Shown here piece after piece: positions 16,260 to 23,950 of a DNA stretch of 64,000 nt. The notes below the pieces were generated by a model. The model had not been told where the DNA came from and did no database searches. It saw only the letters and a program-made list of their open reading frames with translations. Origin of the DNA: Kriegella sp965368185 (GTDB taxonomy: Bacteria; Bacteroidota; Bacteroidia; Flavobacteriales; Flavobacteriaceae); the NCBI GenBank assembly GCA_965368185.1, contig CBDULZ010000007.1, positions 1-64,000 on the forward strand. The letters are read 5' to 3'. Each line of letters opens with the position of its first letter. Position 1 is the stretch's first letter. Both the position numbers and the translations under genes were made by a program.

Positions 16260-16733
16260 ATGGCTAAATACGATAACGAAAACGTGAAAATCGACGGTAT
16301 TGATAAAAAAATACTAAGATTCTTGATGCAAGATGCGCGAAAACCTATTTTAGAAATAGCCCGAAGTATTGGTATTTCAGGTGCGGCGATACATCAGCGG
16401 CTTCGCAAACTAGAAGCATCAGGACTACTTTCCGGGTCGAAATTTATAATCAATCCGAAAGCGATGGGGTATAGTACAATGGCCTATATCGGCATTTTTT
16501 TGGACAAAGCGATGAGCAACCCAAAAGCCGTAAAGGCCTTGGAAAAGATTCCTGAAGTACTCGAATGTCATTATACCACGGGAAATTGGTCTATTCTTAT
16601 TAAAGTGCTTTGTCGTGATAACGAACATCTTATGCAGGTACTGAATAAAGAAATCCAACAAATCGAAGGTGTATCGCGTACGGAGACCTTTATTTCATTG
16701 GCACAACAAATTGATCGACAAATTCAGGTTTAA
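16260..16733 (+). CDS. Lrp/AsnC family transcriptional regulator
   Basis: A 157-residue feast/famine-type regulator. The N-terminal winged helix-turn-helix has GIDKKILRFLMQDARKP and ISGAAIHQRLRKLEASG. The C-terminal RAM domain has VLECHYTTGNWSILIKVLCRD, the G-x-x-D/N ligand-binding region, and ends with RTETFISLAQQI. It forms octamer-type DNA-wrapping assemblies in the family, usually sensing amino acids. It lies 13 bases after the thiamine carrier gene, so it may share the riboswitch-controlled transcript. Confidence 0.9.
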   Translation: MAKYDNENVKIDGIDKKILRFLMQDARKPILEIARSIGISGAAIHQRLRKLEASGLLSGSKFIINPKAMGYSTMAYIGIFLDKAMSNPKAVKALEKIPEVLECHYTTGNWSILIKVLCRDNEHLMQVLNKEIQQIEGVSRTETFISLAQQIDRQIQV

Positions 16734-16774
16734 TATTTGTATTAAATCTAAATAAGGATTATTTTTGTCCCCCA

Positions 16775-17101
16775 ATGGAAATAATACATTCATCACGATA
16801 TTATTCATTTTTCCAGTCCGATAAGGAAAGATGCTTCTATATTGATTTAGGTCAAAAAATAGTACGCTTGTCTTTCTGTCAATTGTTGGCCCTCCGCCAG
16901 AAAGTATGGAATATTCATATAGAAGACCATTTTGAGGACGATGGCAATAAGCATGGTTTTGAGATTTTGGTGCTTTGTAACAAAGAGCATCTTTTTATTT
17001 TGAATACCCTCGAAATTTTAGACCTGAAAGAATTACTTGTAGGTGTCTTTTTATTCCTGGATATGGGCATATCTACTTCTTCTATTACACAGAAAATTTA
17101 A
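16775..17101 (+). CDS. Small hypothetical protein
   Basis: A 108-residue protein with no recognised domain. It has alternating aromatic and charged residues at the start (MEIIHSSRYYSFFQSDKERC), and a hydrophobic C-terminal third (IFLF/VGVFLFLD-like). No signal peptide or Cys cluster pattern was recognised. It lies 41 bases downstream of the Lrp gene in the same orientation. Small cytosolic proteins of this kind (about 100 residues) accompany regulators in Flavobacteriaceae, but no function can be proposed. Confidence 0.6.
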   Translation: MEIIHSSRYYSFFQSDKERCFYIDLGQKIVRLSFCQLLALRQKVWNIHIEDHFEDDGNKHGFEILVLCNKEHLFILNTLEILDLKELLVGVFLFLDMGISTSSITQKI

Positions 17102-17300
17102 GTTTTTCGATTATTTTTAATCAGTCTAAAACCAGTTATAAATTGGTTTGAACCTTTACCTGCACACTATTTTTTGGTAGCTTTACGGAAATAGACTACA
17201 ACAATGGAAACGAGCGGTGAAAGAATTTCATGCGCTAGGTTTAGGTTAGTACTATGCTCAATTTTTATTATTCGTTTCTAAACATTCAAAGACAAAAAAT

Positions 17301-17813
17301 ATGAAAGATATAGCAAGACAACAAATGAGTATTAAAGTGGAAAGCATGGACATGCTTAACACACAGATACAGATGGAAGCCAAGGCCTCTGCATCCTATT
17401 TAGCCATGGCCTCATGGTGTGATCAGCATGCATACCTTCAAAGTGCCGAATTCTTCTACCATCAGGCCGCTGAAGAGCGAGAGCATATGATGAAAATTTT
17501 TAAATTTATCAATGACTGTGGTGGCAATGCGCTATCGCCCGAAATCACTAAAATAAACCATGATTTTTCTTCTTTGGAAGAGATATTCGAGACGGCATTG
17601 AGCCAAGAGGTAGAAGTTACCAAATCGATTAACAAAATTGTTGCGGCTGCAAAGAAGCATAATGATTATGCAGTGGAAAACTTTTTACAATGGTTTGTAA
17701 AAGAACAATTGGAAGAGGAGAAAACGATGCGTGATATTCTGGATCTTTTCGAAGTGATGGGAAGGGATGGAATTGCCCTAAAATTTATTGATGAACGAAT
17801 TAAAGTGGAATAA
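17301..17813 (+). CDS. Ferritin
   Basis: A 170-residue non-haem ferritin that oxidises Fe(II) and stores iron in a 24-subunit shell. Four-helix-bundle signatures with ferroxidase residues are visible: QMEAKASASYLAMASWCDQ, the A-site AAEEREHMMKIFKFI (E-x-x-H), and QWFVKEQLEEEKTM, the E-x-x-x-E region. The length is standard for bacterial ferritin (Ftn). The start at MKDIARQQMSIK is possible, but initiation at the internal MSIKVESMD would remove eight residues. A single-gene unit, followed by a terminator shared with the convergent metallopeptidase. Confidence 0.95.
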   Translation: MKDIARQQMSIKVESMDMLNTQIQMEAKASASYLAMASWCDQHAYLQSAEFFYHQAAEEREHMMKIFKFINDCGGNALSPEITKINHDFSSLEEIFETALSQEVEVTKSINKIVAAAKKHNDYAVENFLQWFVKEQLEEEKTMRDILDLFEVMGRDGIALKFIDERIKVE

Positions 17814-17847
17814 ATATCATTTAGTTCTTTAGTTCCACTATAAAATA

Positions 17848-17880
17848 AAAGACCGGCTAAATGTTTAGCCGGTCTTTTTT
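17848..17880. terminator. Bidirectional terminator between ferritin and metallopeptidase
   Basis: AAAGACCGGCTAAA and its complement with a short loop, and T/A tracts on both sides. Confidence 0.85.
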
Positions 17881-17901
17881 GTTTTCTGATTTTGGTGGAA
17901 A

Positions 17902-18597
17902 TTAATCCCTTCCACCAAAGACCTGTAATCCCCAATAGACCAACGTGGCCAAAGAGCCTATTGCTGCAACAAGATAGGTTCGCGCGGCCCATTTTAAAGC
18001 ATCTTCCGAGCCTTTAAATTCTTGTTGGGTCACCATATTTTTCTGCTTTAACCACACCAAGGCGCGTTTACTGGCATCATACTCTACGGGTAGTGTAATA
18101 AAACTAAAGAGCGTGGCCAAGGCCATCATCACCAGCCCGGCAACTGCTACCCAATAGCCAAAACCTACACCGGCAGCGGCACCCAAAATTAAACCGCCAA
18201 AAACGACCCACATGCTCATCCCTGAAGTGACACTCACCACAGGTACTAATTTAGAACGCATGGTCAACCATTCGTAGGCTTGTGCATGTTGTACCGCATG
18301 CCCACATTCGTGCGCAGCCACAGCTGCCGCAGCGGCATTACGTTGACTGTATACGCCTTCGCTAAGGTTCACGGTTTTGTTTTTCGGATTGTAATGATCC
18401 GTCAGCATACCCGCCGTAGAAATAACCTTTACATCGCGAATACCGTGGTCTGCCAACATCTTCTCGGCGATTTCGGCACCGCTCATACCATTTTGTAAAT
18501 GTACTTTTGAGTAATACTTGAATTTGCTTTTTAATTTGCTACTGACCAACCAACTAATAAGGGCAATGGCACCGATCAATATATAATATCCCATCAT
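17902..18597 (-). CDS. Zinc metallopeptidase (YugP-like, membrane)
   Basis: A 231-residue membrane protein of the neutral zinc metallopeptidase family (Zn_peptidase_2, YugP). An N-terminal TM (MMGYYILIGAIALISWLVS) is followed by the catalytic motif AAHECGHAVQHA (HExxH, about residues 115-119). Further TM segments (VVFGGLILGAAAGVGFGYW, AGLVMMALATLFSFI, and a C-terminal TM) follow, with a conserved EYDASKRA between them. Members are of unknown substrate. The second Met (MGYY) is an equally possible start. Confidence 0.92.
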   Translation of the reverse strand: MMGYYILIGAIALISWLVSSKLKSKFKYYSKVHLQNGMSGAEIAEKMLADHGIRDVKVISTAGMLTDHYNPKNKTVNLSEGVYSQRNAAAAAVAAHECGHAVQHAQAYEWLTMRSKLVPVVSVTSGMSMWVVFGGLILGAAAGVGFGYWVAVAGLVMMALATLFSFITLPVEYDASKRALVWLKQKNMVTQQEFKGSEDALKWAARTYLVAAIGSLATLVYWGLQVFGGRD

Positions 18598-18751
18598 AAC
18601 ATGTACGTTTTAAAATTTAAAATTAAAGATACTAAAGATCGCCTCTTGGCCAAATAACTTTATGATATGCCCAAAGCGATACGTTAACGTAAATAGCAAA
18701 AACCCCGCCATATTATGTCGCCCGACTTAAACTGACAAAATGTACTGACAG

Positions 18752-19006
18752 TTACTTATATTTTAGTTTAAGCCCGATAACGAGAACAATTAAAGCGGAA
18801 GTGATACCATTGGCCAAAATCATCGAAACACTTGCGAAATGTAGCCCATAAACGAACCAAAGGGAGGTGCCTGCCAAAAAGACGAGGTACATTACCAATG
18901 AAATATCTTTGGTCGACTTGTGTTTCCAGATTTTAAAAACCTGTGGTACAAAAGCAGAAGTGGTGCAGACAGCGGCGATCAAGCCCAATATTTCGATGTT
19001 TTGCAT
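18752..19006 (-). CDS. SemiSWEET-type sugar transporter
   Basis: An 84-residue protein with three TM helices forming one PQ-loop triple-helix bundle. The P-Q motif is in CTTSAFVPQVFKIWK, followed by KSTKDISLVMYLVFL and SLWFVYGLHF. Bacterial SemiSWEETs dimerise to make a bidirectional sugar facilitator. It lies downstream of leuS in the same orientation but separated from it by repeats, so it is probably not in one operon. Confidence 0.9.
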   Translation of the reverse strand: MQNIEILGLIAAVCTTSAFVPQVFKIWKHKSTKDISLVMYLVFLAGTSLWFVYGLHFASVSMILANGITSALIVLVIGLKLKYK

Positions 19007-19052
19007 AATTTTTTGAACCTTGGTCTCTTGTTAAATGTTATAACCCTCCGTC

Positions 19053-19073
19053 TCCCGACTGAAAAAGTCGGGA
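19053..19073. repeat. Intergenic hairpin repeat, TCCCGACT type
   Basis: TCCCGACT, a 5-base loop, and AGTCGGGA. It sits 5 bases before a second, longer palindrome, downstream of leuS. GC-rich hairpins of this kind are typical dispersed intergenic repeats in flavobacterial genomes. Confidence 0.6.
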
Positions 19074-19077
19074 TCCA

Positions 19078-19111
19078 CCTCCCTTCCCCGATAGCTATCG
19101 GGGAAGGGAGG
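19078..19111. repeat. Perfect 34-bp GC-rich palindrome downstream of leuS
   Basis: A perfect inverted repeat centred on ATAGCTAT, with CCTTCCCC/GGGGAAGG arms. The same arms form a hairpin at 21652-21670 inside leuS at the upstream end of the DUF559 insertion. Confidence 0.75.
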
Positions 19112-19139
19112 AACCACTTGCTTTTTAACATTGTGCCGA

Positions 19140-22100
19140 CTACCCTACAACATTCACGATTTTCCCAGGTACAACGATAACTTTCCTAGGCGTTCGCCCC
19201 TGTAACTGGGCTTGGGTCTTTTCGTGGGCCATGACTTCGGCCTCGATTTCATCTTTTGATAGATCCAATGGAAGCTCCAGCTTAAACCGCATTTTGCCAT
19301 TAAACGAAATGGGGTATTCTTTACTGCTTTCCACCAAATACTTTTGTTCGAATTTTGGGAAGGGTGCCGTGGCAATCGATTCGCTATTTCCCAATTGTGC
19401 CCAAAGTTCTTCTGCGATATGCGGCGCATAGGGCGATACTAGAATAGCCAAGGGTTCCAGCACAGAACGGCTGGTACATTTTTGGGCGGTCAGTTCGTTC
19501 ACGCAGATCATAAAGGTGGAAACCGAGGTGTTAAAACTAAAGTTTTCAATGTCTTCCTCAACCTTTTTGATGGTCTTGTGCAAGGTTTTAAGACTTTCCG
19601 CCGAAGGTGCTTCATCGGTAACTTTTATGGCACCTTCCTCAAAATAGAGTTTCCAAAGTTTTTTTAGAAACGAGTGTGCTCCCGTAATCCCAGCGGTGTT
19701 CCAGGGTTTGGATTGCTCCAACGGACCCAAAAACATTTCATAGAGGCGTAGGCTGTCAGCCCCATACTCCTCACAAATCGCATCGGGACTTACGACGTTG
19801 TATTTGGACTTGGACATTTTTTCGACCTCACGCTCCACTATAAACTTCCCATCTTCATTAAAAAAGAACGCTACATCATCTTTTAGTCTACTCTTTTTAC
19901 TATTCTGAACGAAATCTGTATCAAGTACATTTTCACCTAAAATCACATTAACATCAAAATGCCAACGAAGAACCTTTAAGCCAAGTTGGTACTTTATACC
20001 ATTTTCATCGTAATAATATTTACTTAAATCTGTTATTTTTTCTTTTACAAAATCAAAAATAGGTTTTGACTTTTCCGTTTCCAAAAACCCAATAGCATCT
20101 GGTTTATAACCTATCAGTTTTATTTTATCCGCTGATACTAATAAATTTGAAATTCCCTCGACATGTTTTGCCGCGAACTCTTGAAAGTCAGAAGTCATTA
20201 TACCAGGTATAAGCTGATACAAAAAAGCACTTGTCCCCGTAATCATCCCTTGGTTGATCAGTTTTTTGGCAAACTCATCTTTGGGGGCTACTCCTCGGTC
20301 AAACAAAAACTTTTGCCAAAAACGGCTATACAGCAAATGCCCCGTGGCATGTTCGCTACCGCCGATATACAAATCCACATCTTGCCAATAATTGATGGCT
20401 TCTGGTGAATAGATGGCGTCTTCATTATGCGGGTCCATATACCGATTAAAGTACTGTGAGCTACCCGCCCAACCCGGCATGGTATTCAATTCCAAGGGGA
20501 AAACCGTTGTATGGTCGATCAAGTCGTTGCTGACCACCTCGTTCTTCTGAACATCCCAGGCCCAAACCGTGGCATTCCCGAGTGGGGGTTCGCCCGTTTC
20601 GGTAGGAAGGTATTTTTCAACCTCCGGTAATTTGATGGGTAGGTATTTTTCGTCGATCATCTGTGGCATACCTTTCACATAATATACGGGGAAAGGTTCG
20701 CCCCAATAGCGCTGACGGCTAAAAACGGCATCGCGCAAACGGTAGTTGATTTTACCCTCGCCCTGACCTAATTTTTCGAGTTCGGCAATGGCTTTTGTTG
20801 TTGCTTCCTTATAGTTCAGTCCGTTTAAAAAATCGGAATTGGCGATAATGGTTTTTTCCTTGTCGGCAAAGGCTTCCTCCGAAATATCGATGCCCTCGAA
20901 AATATTGGGAATGGGAATATTGAAATGCTTCGCAAAGTCATAATCGCGTTGATCGCCACAGGGTACCGACATCACCGCTCCCGTACCATAGCCGGCCAAT
21001 ACGTAATCGCCGATCCAAATCGGTATGGGTTCTTTTGTAAACGGATGCTCGGCATAGGCACCTGTAAACGCTCCCGTAATAGTCTTTACATCGGCCATAC
21101 GATCGCGTTCCGAACGTTTGGCGGTTGCTTCGACATAGGCTTCGACCTCGGCTTTTTGATCCGGTGTCGTGATTTGCGCTACTAAATCATGCTCGGGAGC
21201 CAAGGTCATAAACGAAACGCCAAAAATGGTATCGGGGCGTGTGGTGAACACTGAAATCCCCCTACCCCCCGAAGGGGGAATACTTTTCTTCACTAAAATT
21301 TCCTTTATTTCTTGTAAGACAGCATCAATATCACCAAGAACCTGATTGTTTCTAAAGCGAACAACCTCAAAACCACGTTCGTTCAGAGCCTTTGTGCGTG
21401 CCTCATCTTCTTCTTTTTGAGTATCATGAATATCCCCATCTACCTCGACAATCAGTTTTTTGGAAAGACATACGAAATCGACTATGAAGTCATCTATAAG
21501 ATGTTGTCTTTTGAATGTATCACCTAGGTTTTTTCCTTTTAAACTTTCCCAAAGGGCCGCTTCTGCTTGTGTAGGGTTATTTCGCATTTTCTTTGCTTTC
21601 TCAAGTAGTAAATGAGAATTGTTCCCTCCAGTCATATAACCCGGAGTTGTTCCTTCCCCCTCGGGGAAGGCTAGGATGGGGAAAGTTACCTCTGCACCTT
21701 CACTTCTTCCGATCCAATTCGTTTGAGAGTCTTTTAACGGCTGGGGCCAATCCACCTTATCCAAACCATCGAGCAAGCGTTGGGCATAAGCCGTGATACG
21801 CATGCTCCATTGGGTCATTTTTTTGCGGATCACCGGGTGGCCGCCACGTTCCGAAACGCCATTGACGATTTCATCGTTGGCCAGCACCGTTCCCAACGCA
21901 GGGCACCAGTTGACCTCGGTATCGGCCAAATAGGTCAATCGATATTTTAAAAGCAGCTGTTGCTTTTCAATATCGGAATAGGCTTTCCAATCCTCATGGG
22001 AGAAAACAGGGGTATCGTCATCACACACCGCATTGACTACTGCATTTCCTTCTTTTTCAAATTTTGAAATCAAACTTTCGATGGCTTCCGCCTTATCGGC

Positions 22101-22583
22101 GTCTTTGTTGTACCACGAATTGAAAAGTTGAATAAAAACCCATTGCGTCCATTTATAATATTTGGGGTCTGAAGTACGTACCTCTCGGCTCCAATCGAAA
22201 GAAAAGCCCAAGCGATCAAGCTGTTTTCGGTAACCTTCAATTTTGTTTCCTTCTTTATCAACTCCGCCTTCGATATTGACTTTGGTCGTGTCAGCGGGGT
22301 GTTGCCCTGTCTGTATGGCGTACTGTTCTGCGGGTAGTCCGAAAGAATCGTAACCCATCGGGTGCAACACGTTAAAACCTTTATGTCTTTTATAGCGGGC
22401 ATAAATGTCACTGGCAATATAACCCAAGGGGTGTCCCACGTGTAACCCGGCACCTGAAGGGTAAGGAAACATATCCAATACATAATATTTGGGTTTATCA
22501 GAATGGTTTTCTGCCTTAAAAGTTTGGTTGTCGGCCCAAAATTTTTGCCATTTCTCCTCTATCTTTCTAAAATCGTAGTTCAT
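19140..22583 (-). CDS. leuS: Leucyl-tRNA synthetase with an embedded DUF559 nuclease-like domain
   Basis: Charges tRNA-Leu. It has the catalytic motif HVGH (residues 48-51), the editing-domain motif FTTRPDTIFG (446-455), KMSKS (922-926) and the anticodon-binding C-terminus. It is 1147 residues long, well above the roughly 920-950 usual in this phylum. The excess has two parts. Residues about 302-442 are a complete DUF559-type domain inserted in frame between EGAEVTF and ISVFTTRPDT, in the CP1 editing domain. Residues about 790-880 are an unusually long, AT-rich region before KMSKS. The reading frame is unbroken throughout, so the enzyme is presumably made as one long protein. An essential gene, so the insertions must be tolerated. 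Confidence 0.95.
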   Translation of the reverse strand: MNYDFRKIEEKWQKFWADNQTFKAENHSDKPKYYVLDMFPYPSGAGLHVGHPLGYIASDIYARYKRHKGFNVLHPMGYDSFGLPAEQYAIQTGQHPADTTKVNIEGGVDKEGNKIEGYRKQLDRLGFSFDWSREVRTSDPKYYKWTQWVFIQLFNSWYNKDADKAEAIESLISKFEKEGNAVVNAVCDDDTPVFSHEDWKAYSDIEKQQLLLKYRLTYLADTEVNWCPALGTVLANDEIVNGVSERGGHPVIRKKMTQWSMRITAYAQRLLDGLDKVDWPQPLKDSQTNWIGRSEGAEVTFPILAFPEGEGTTPGYMTGGNNSHLLLEKAKKMRNNPTQAEAALWESLKGKNLGDTFKRQHLIDDFIVDFVCLSKKLIVEVDGDIHDTQKEEDEARTKALNERGFEVVRFRNNQVLGDIDAVLQEIKEILVKKSIPPSGGRGISVFTTRPDTIFGVSFMTLAPEHDLVAQITTPDQKAEVEAYVEATAKRSERDRMADVKTITGAFTGAYAEHPFTKEPIPIWIGDYVLAGYGTGAVMSVPCGDQRDYDFAKHFNIPIPNIFEGIDISEEAFADKEKTIIANSDFLNGLNYKEATTKAIAELEKLGQGEGKINYRLRDAVFSRQRYWGEPFPVYYVKGMPQMIDEKYLPIKLPEVEKYLPTETGEPPLGNATVWAWDVQKNEVVSNDLIDHTTVFPLELNTMPGWAGSSQYFNRYMDPHNEDAIYSPEAINYWQDVDLYIGGSEHATGHLLYSRFWQKFLFDRGVAPKDEFAKKLINQGMITGTSAFLYQLIPGIMTSDFQEFAAKHVEGISNLLVSADKIKLIGYKPDAIGFLETEKSKPIFDFVKEKITDLSKYYYDENGIKYQLGLKVLRWHFDVNVILGENVLDTDFVQNSKKSRLKDDVAFFFNEDGKFIVEREVEKMSKSKYNVVSPDAICEEYGADSLRLYEMFLGPLEQSKPWNTAGITGAHSFLKKLWKLYFEEGAIKVTDEAPSAESLKTLHKTIKKVEEDIENFSFNTSVSTFMICVNELTAQKCTSRSVLEPLAILVSPYAPHIAEELWAQLGNSESIATAPFPKFEQKYLVESSKEYPISFNGKMRFKLELPLDLSKDEIEAEVMAHEKTQAQLQGRTPRKVIVVPGKIVNVVG
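19944..20216 (-). other. Second unusual extension inside leuS, before KMSKS
   Basis: Encodes roughly residues 790-880 of the synthetase. Between ITGTSAF and EVEKMSKS there are about 135 residues, where flavobacterial homologs remembered by the author have about 70. The stretch is Lys/Asp/Ile-rich and the DNA is more AT-rich than the flanks. No domain was recognised. Confidence 0.5.
21258..21683 (-). mobile_element. In-frame DUF559 endonuclease-like insertion in leuS
   Basis: Encodes about 142 residues with the full DUF559 (Vsr/restriction-endonuclease-like) pattern: KKMRNNPTQAEAALWESLKG, FKRQHLIDDFIVDFVC, LIVEVDGDIHD, GFEVVRFRNNQVL. The acidic and His residues expected at the active site are present. 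GC-rich palindromes lie at both ends: CCTTCCCC/GGGGAAGG at 21652-21670 and CCCCC/GGGGG at about 21264-21278. They encode low-complexity edges such as PPSGGRG. No intein splice residues are visible. An internal ATG at 21635 could start a free DUF559 protein, but no stop separates it from leuS. Confidence 0.7.
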
Positions 22584-22603
22584 GCCTGATTTTTGCTATT
22601 CGG

Positions 22604-22611
22604 CAAAAATA
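22604..22611 (-). promoter_or_regulatory. Bacteroidota -7 element for leuS
   Basis: On the minus strand this reads TATTTTTG, fitting TAnnTTTG, 20 bases before the leuS ATG. No convincing -33 TTG at the usual spacing. Confidence 0.35.
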
Positions 22612-22663
22612 AGTTTATTCAATTTACTTTCCTATTTTTACATCTTATACCGTATAGCGTACC

Positions 22664-23542
22664 ATGGGTAAATCATTTGAACAGTACCAAAAACGAAAGT
22701 TGATATCGTCATATTTCTCGGTCGTATTGAGTATTGGCCTTGTACTTTTCCTTTTGGGTGCCCTCGGACTTCTATTGCTCAATACCAAGAAGATGGCGGA
22801 TCATTTTAAGGAGCAGATTACCATATCGTTGTTTTTGAAAGACAGTGCCAAAGAAGTAGAAGTCGACCAATTGCTGAAAAGCTTGGAGGTTATGGAATAC
22901 ACGAAATCGGCTACCTACGTCTCTAAGGAAGAGGCTGCCGAAAAGCATAGTGAGGAAATCGGCGAGAATTTTTTGGAGTTTTTAGGGTACAATCCGTTGA
23001 AAAATTCAATTGATATTCAATTAAATGCCGATTTTGTATCTCCTGAACAGATTGAAGAAATTGCGGCCGAGCTTTCCAAAAAAAAGCATGTTGACGAAGT
23101 CAGCTATGATAAACCCCTTGTTGGGCTGTTGAGTGAAAATGTCAAGAGAATTAGCTTTTGGATTTTGGTGGCTAGTGCGGTTTTTACCTTTATCGCCATG
23201 CTGTTGATCAACAGCTCTATTCGATTGTCGATATATTCCAAGCGATTTATTATCAAAACGATGCAAATGGTCGGGGCTACCAAAACCTTTATAAGACGGC
23301 CTTTTATTTGGACAAACGTTAAACTCGGTATGCTCGGCGCCATACTGGCGCTACTTGGTTTGGGGGGTGTCTTGTATTATTTGGATAAGAATTTTCCTGA
23401 AATGGACCTTTTTGAAGATATTCCCCAATTAGCTATACTTTTTGGAGGTGTTTTTGTCTTGGGGGTCTTGATTTCTTGGATTAGTACCTATTTGGCGGCC
23501 CAACGATTCTTAAATTTGAGAACCGATGAACTGTACTATTGA
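22664..23542 (+). CDS. ftsX: Cell division protein FtsX
   Basis: A 292-residue inner-membrane permease-like protein. With the ATPase FtsE it forms a complex that activates peptidoglycan hydrolases at the division site. An N-terminal cytoplasmic KRKLISSYFSVVLSIGLVLFLLG TM entry is followed by a periplasmic domain (about residues 45-165), then three TM helices with RLSIYSKRFIIKTMQMVGAT between the first two. The motif MQMVGAT is typical of FtsX. ftsE is not adjacent. It is divergent from leuS with 80 bases between starts and heads a cluster with DUF3098, uppP and truB. Confidence 0.93.
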   Translation: MGKSFEQYQKRKLISSYFSVVLSIGLVLFLLGALGLLLLNTKKMADHFKEQITISLFLKDSAKEVEVDQLLKSLEVMEYTKSATYVSKEEAAEKHSEEIGENFLEFLGYNPLKNSIDIQLNADFVSPEQIEEIAAELSKKKHVDEVSYDKPLVGLLSENVKRISFWILVASAVFTFIAMLLINSSIRLSIYSKRFIIKTMQMVGATKTFIRRPFIWTNVKLGMLGAILALLGLGGVLYYLDKNFPEMDLFEDIPQLAILFGGVFVLGVLISWISTYLAAQRFLNLRTDELYY

Positions 23543-23679
23543 AAGAACTCATAAATTTGGCGTAAGGCTACCCGTTTTGTTGCGTGTTTTAAGGTAAAAG
23601 CGTTAAGACTTGGTTAAGGTTTGTAGTTGCCGAAAAAGAACAGCGTAATACCCATTAACTTTTTTCCTAAATTTGCGGC

Positions 23680-23949
23680 ATGGGAAAAAAAAATAAAAAT
23701 AAGAGCGGTCAACAACCCCAGCAAGAATTTATTTTTCAAAAAAAGAATTATATGTTCATGTTCTTGGGTGTCGCTTTCATTGCATTGGGTTTTATATTAA
23801 TGAGTGGTGGAGGAAATGATGATCCCAATGTGTTCAACGAAGATATCTATAATTTTAGACGCATACGCTTGGCACCGACTTTGGTTCTGATTGGCTTGGG
23901 AATCGAAGTATATGCCATATTGTTAAACCCCCATAAGAAGCGTAATTAA
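23680..23949 (+). CDS. DUF3098 family membrane protein
   Basis: An 89-residue Bacteroidota-specific protein. A Lys/Asn/Gln-rich N-terminus is followed by FIFQKKNYMFMFLGVAFIALGF (TM1), a short loop with GGGNDDPNVFNEDIYNFRRI, and TM2 (LAPTLVLIGLGIEVYAIL). It lies between ftsX and uppP in the conserved phylum order. The family may assist envelope biogenesis, as its position suggests, but its activity is unknown. Confidence 0.9.
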   Translation: MGKKNKNKSGQQPQQEFIFQKKNYMFMFLGVAFIALGFILMSGGGNDDPNVFNEDIYNFRRIRLAPTLVLIGLGIEVYAILLNPHKKRN

Positions 23950-23950
23950 T

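Noticed and set aside
21258..21683. Interpretation of the leuS insertion as an intein
   Set aside because: No splice-junction Cys/Ser start, no His-Asn at the end, and the segment is a plain DUF559 domain.
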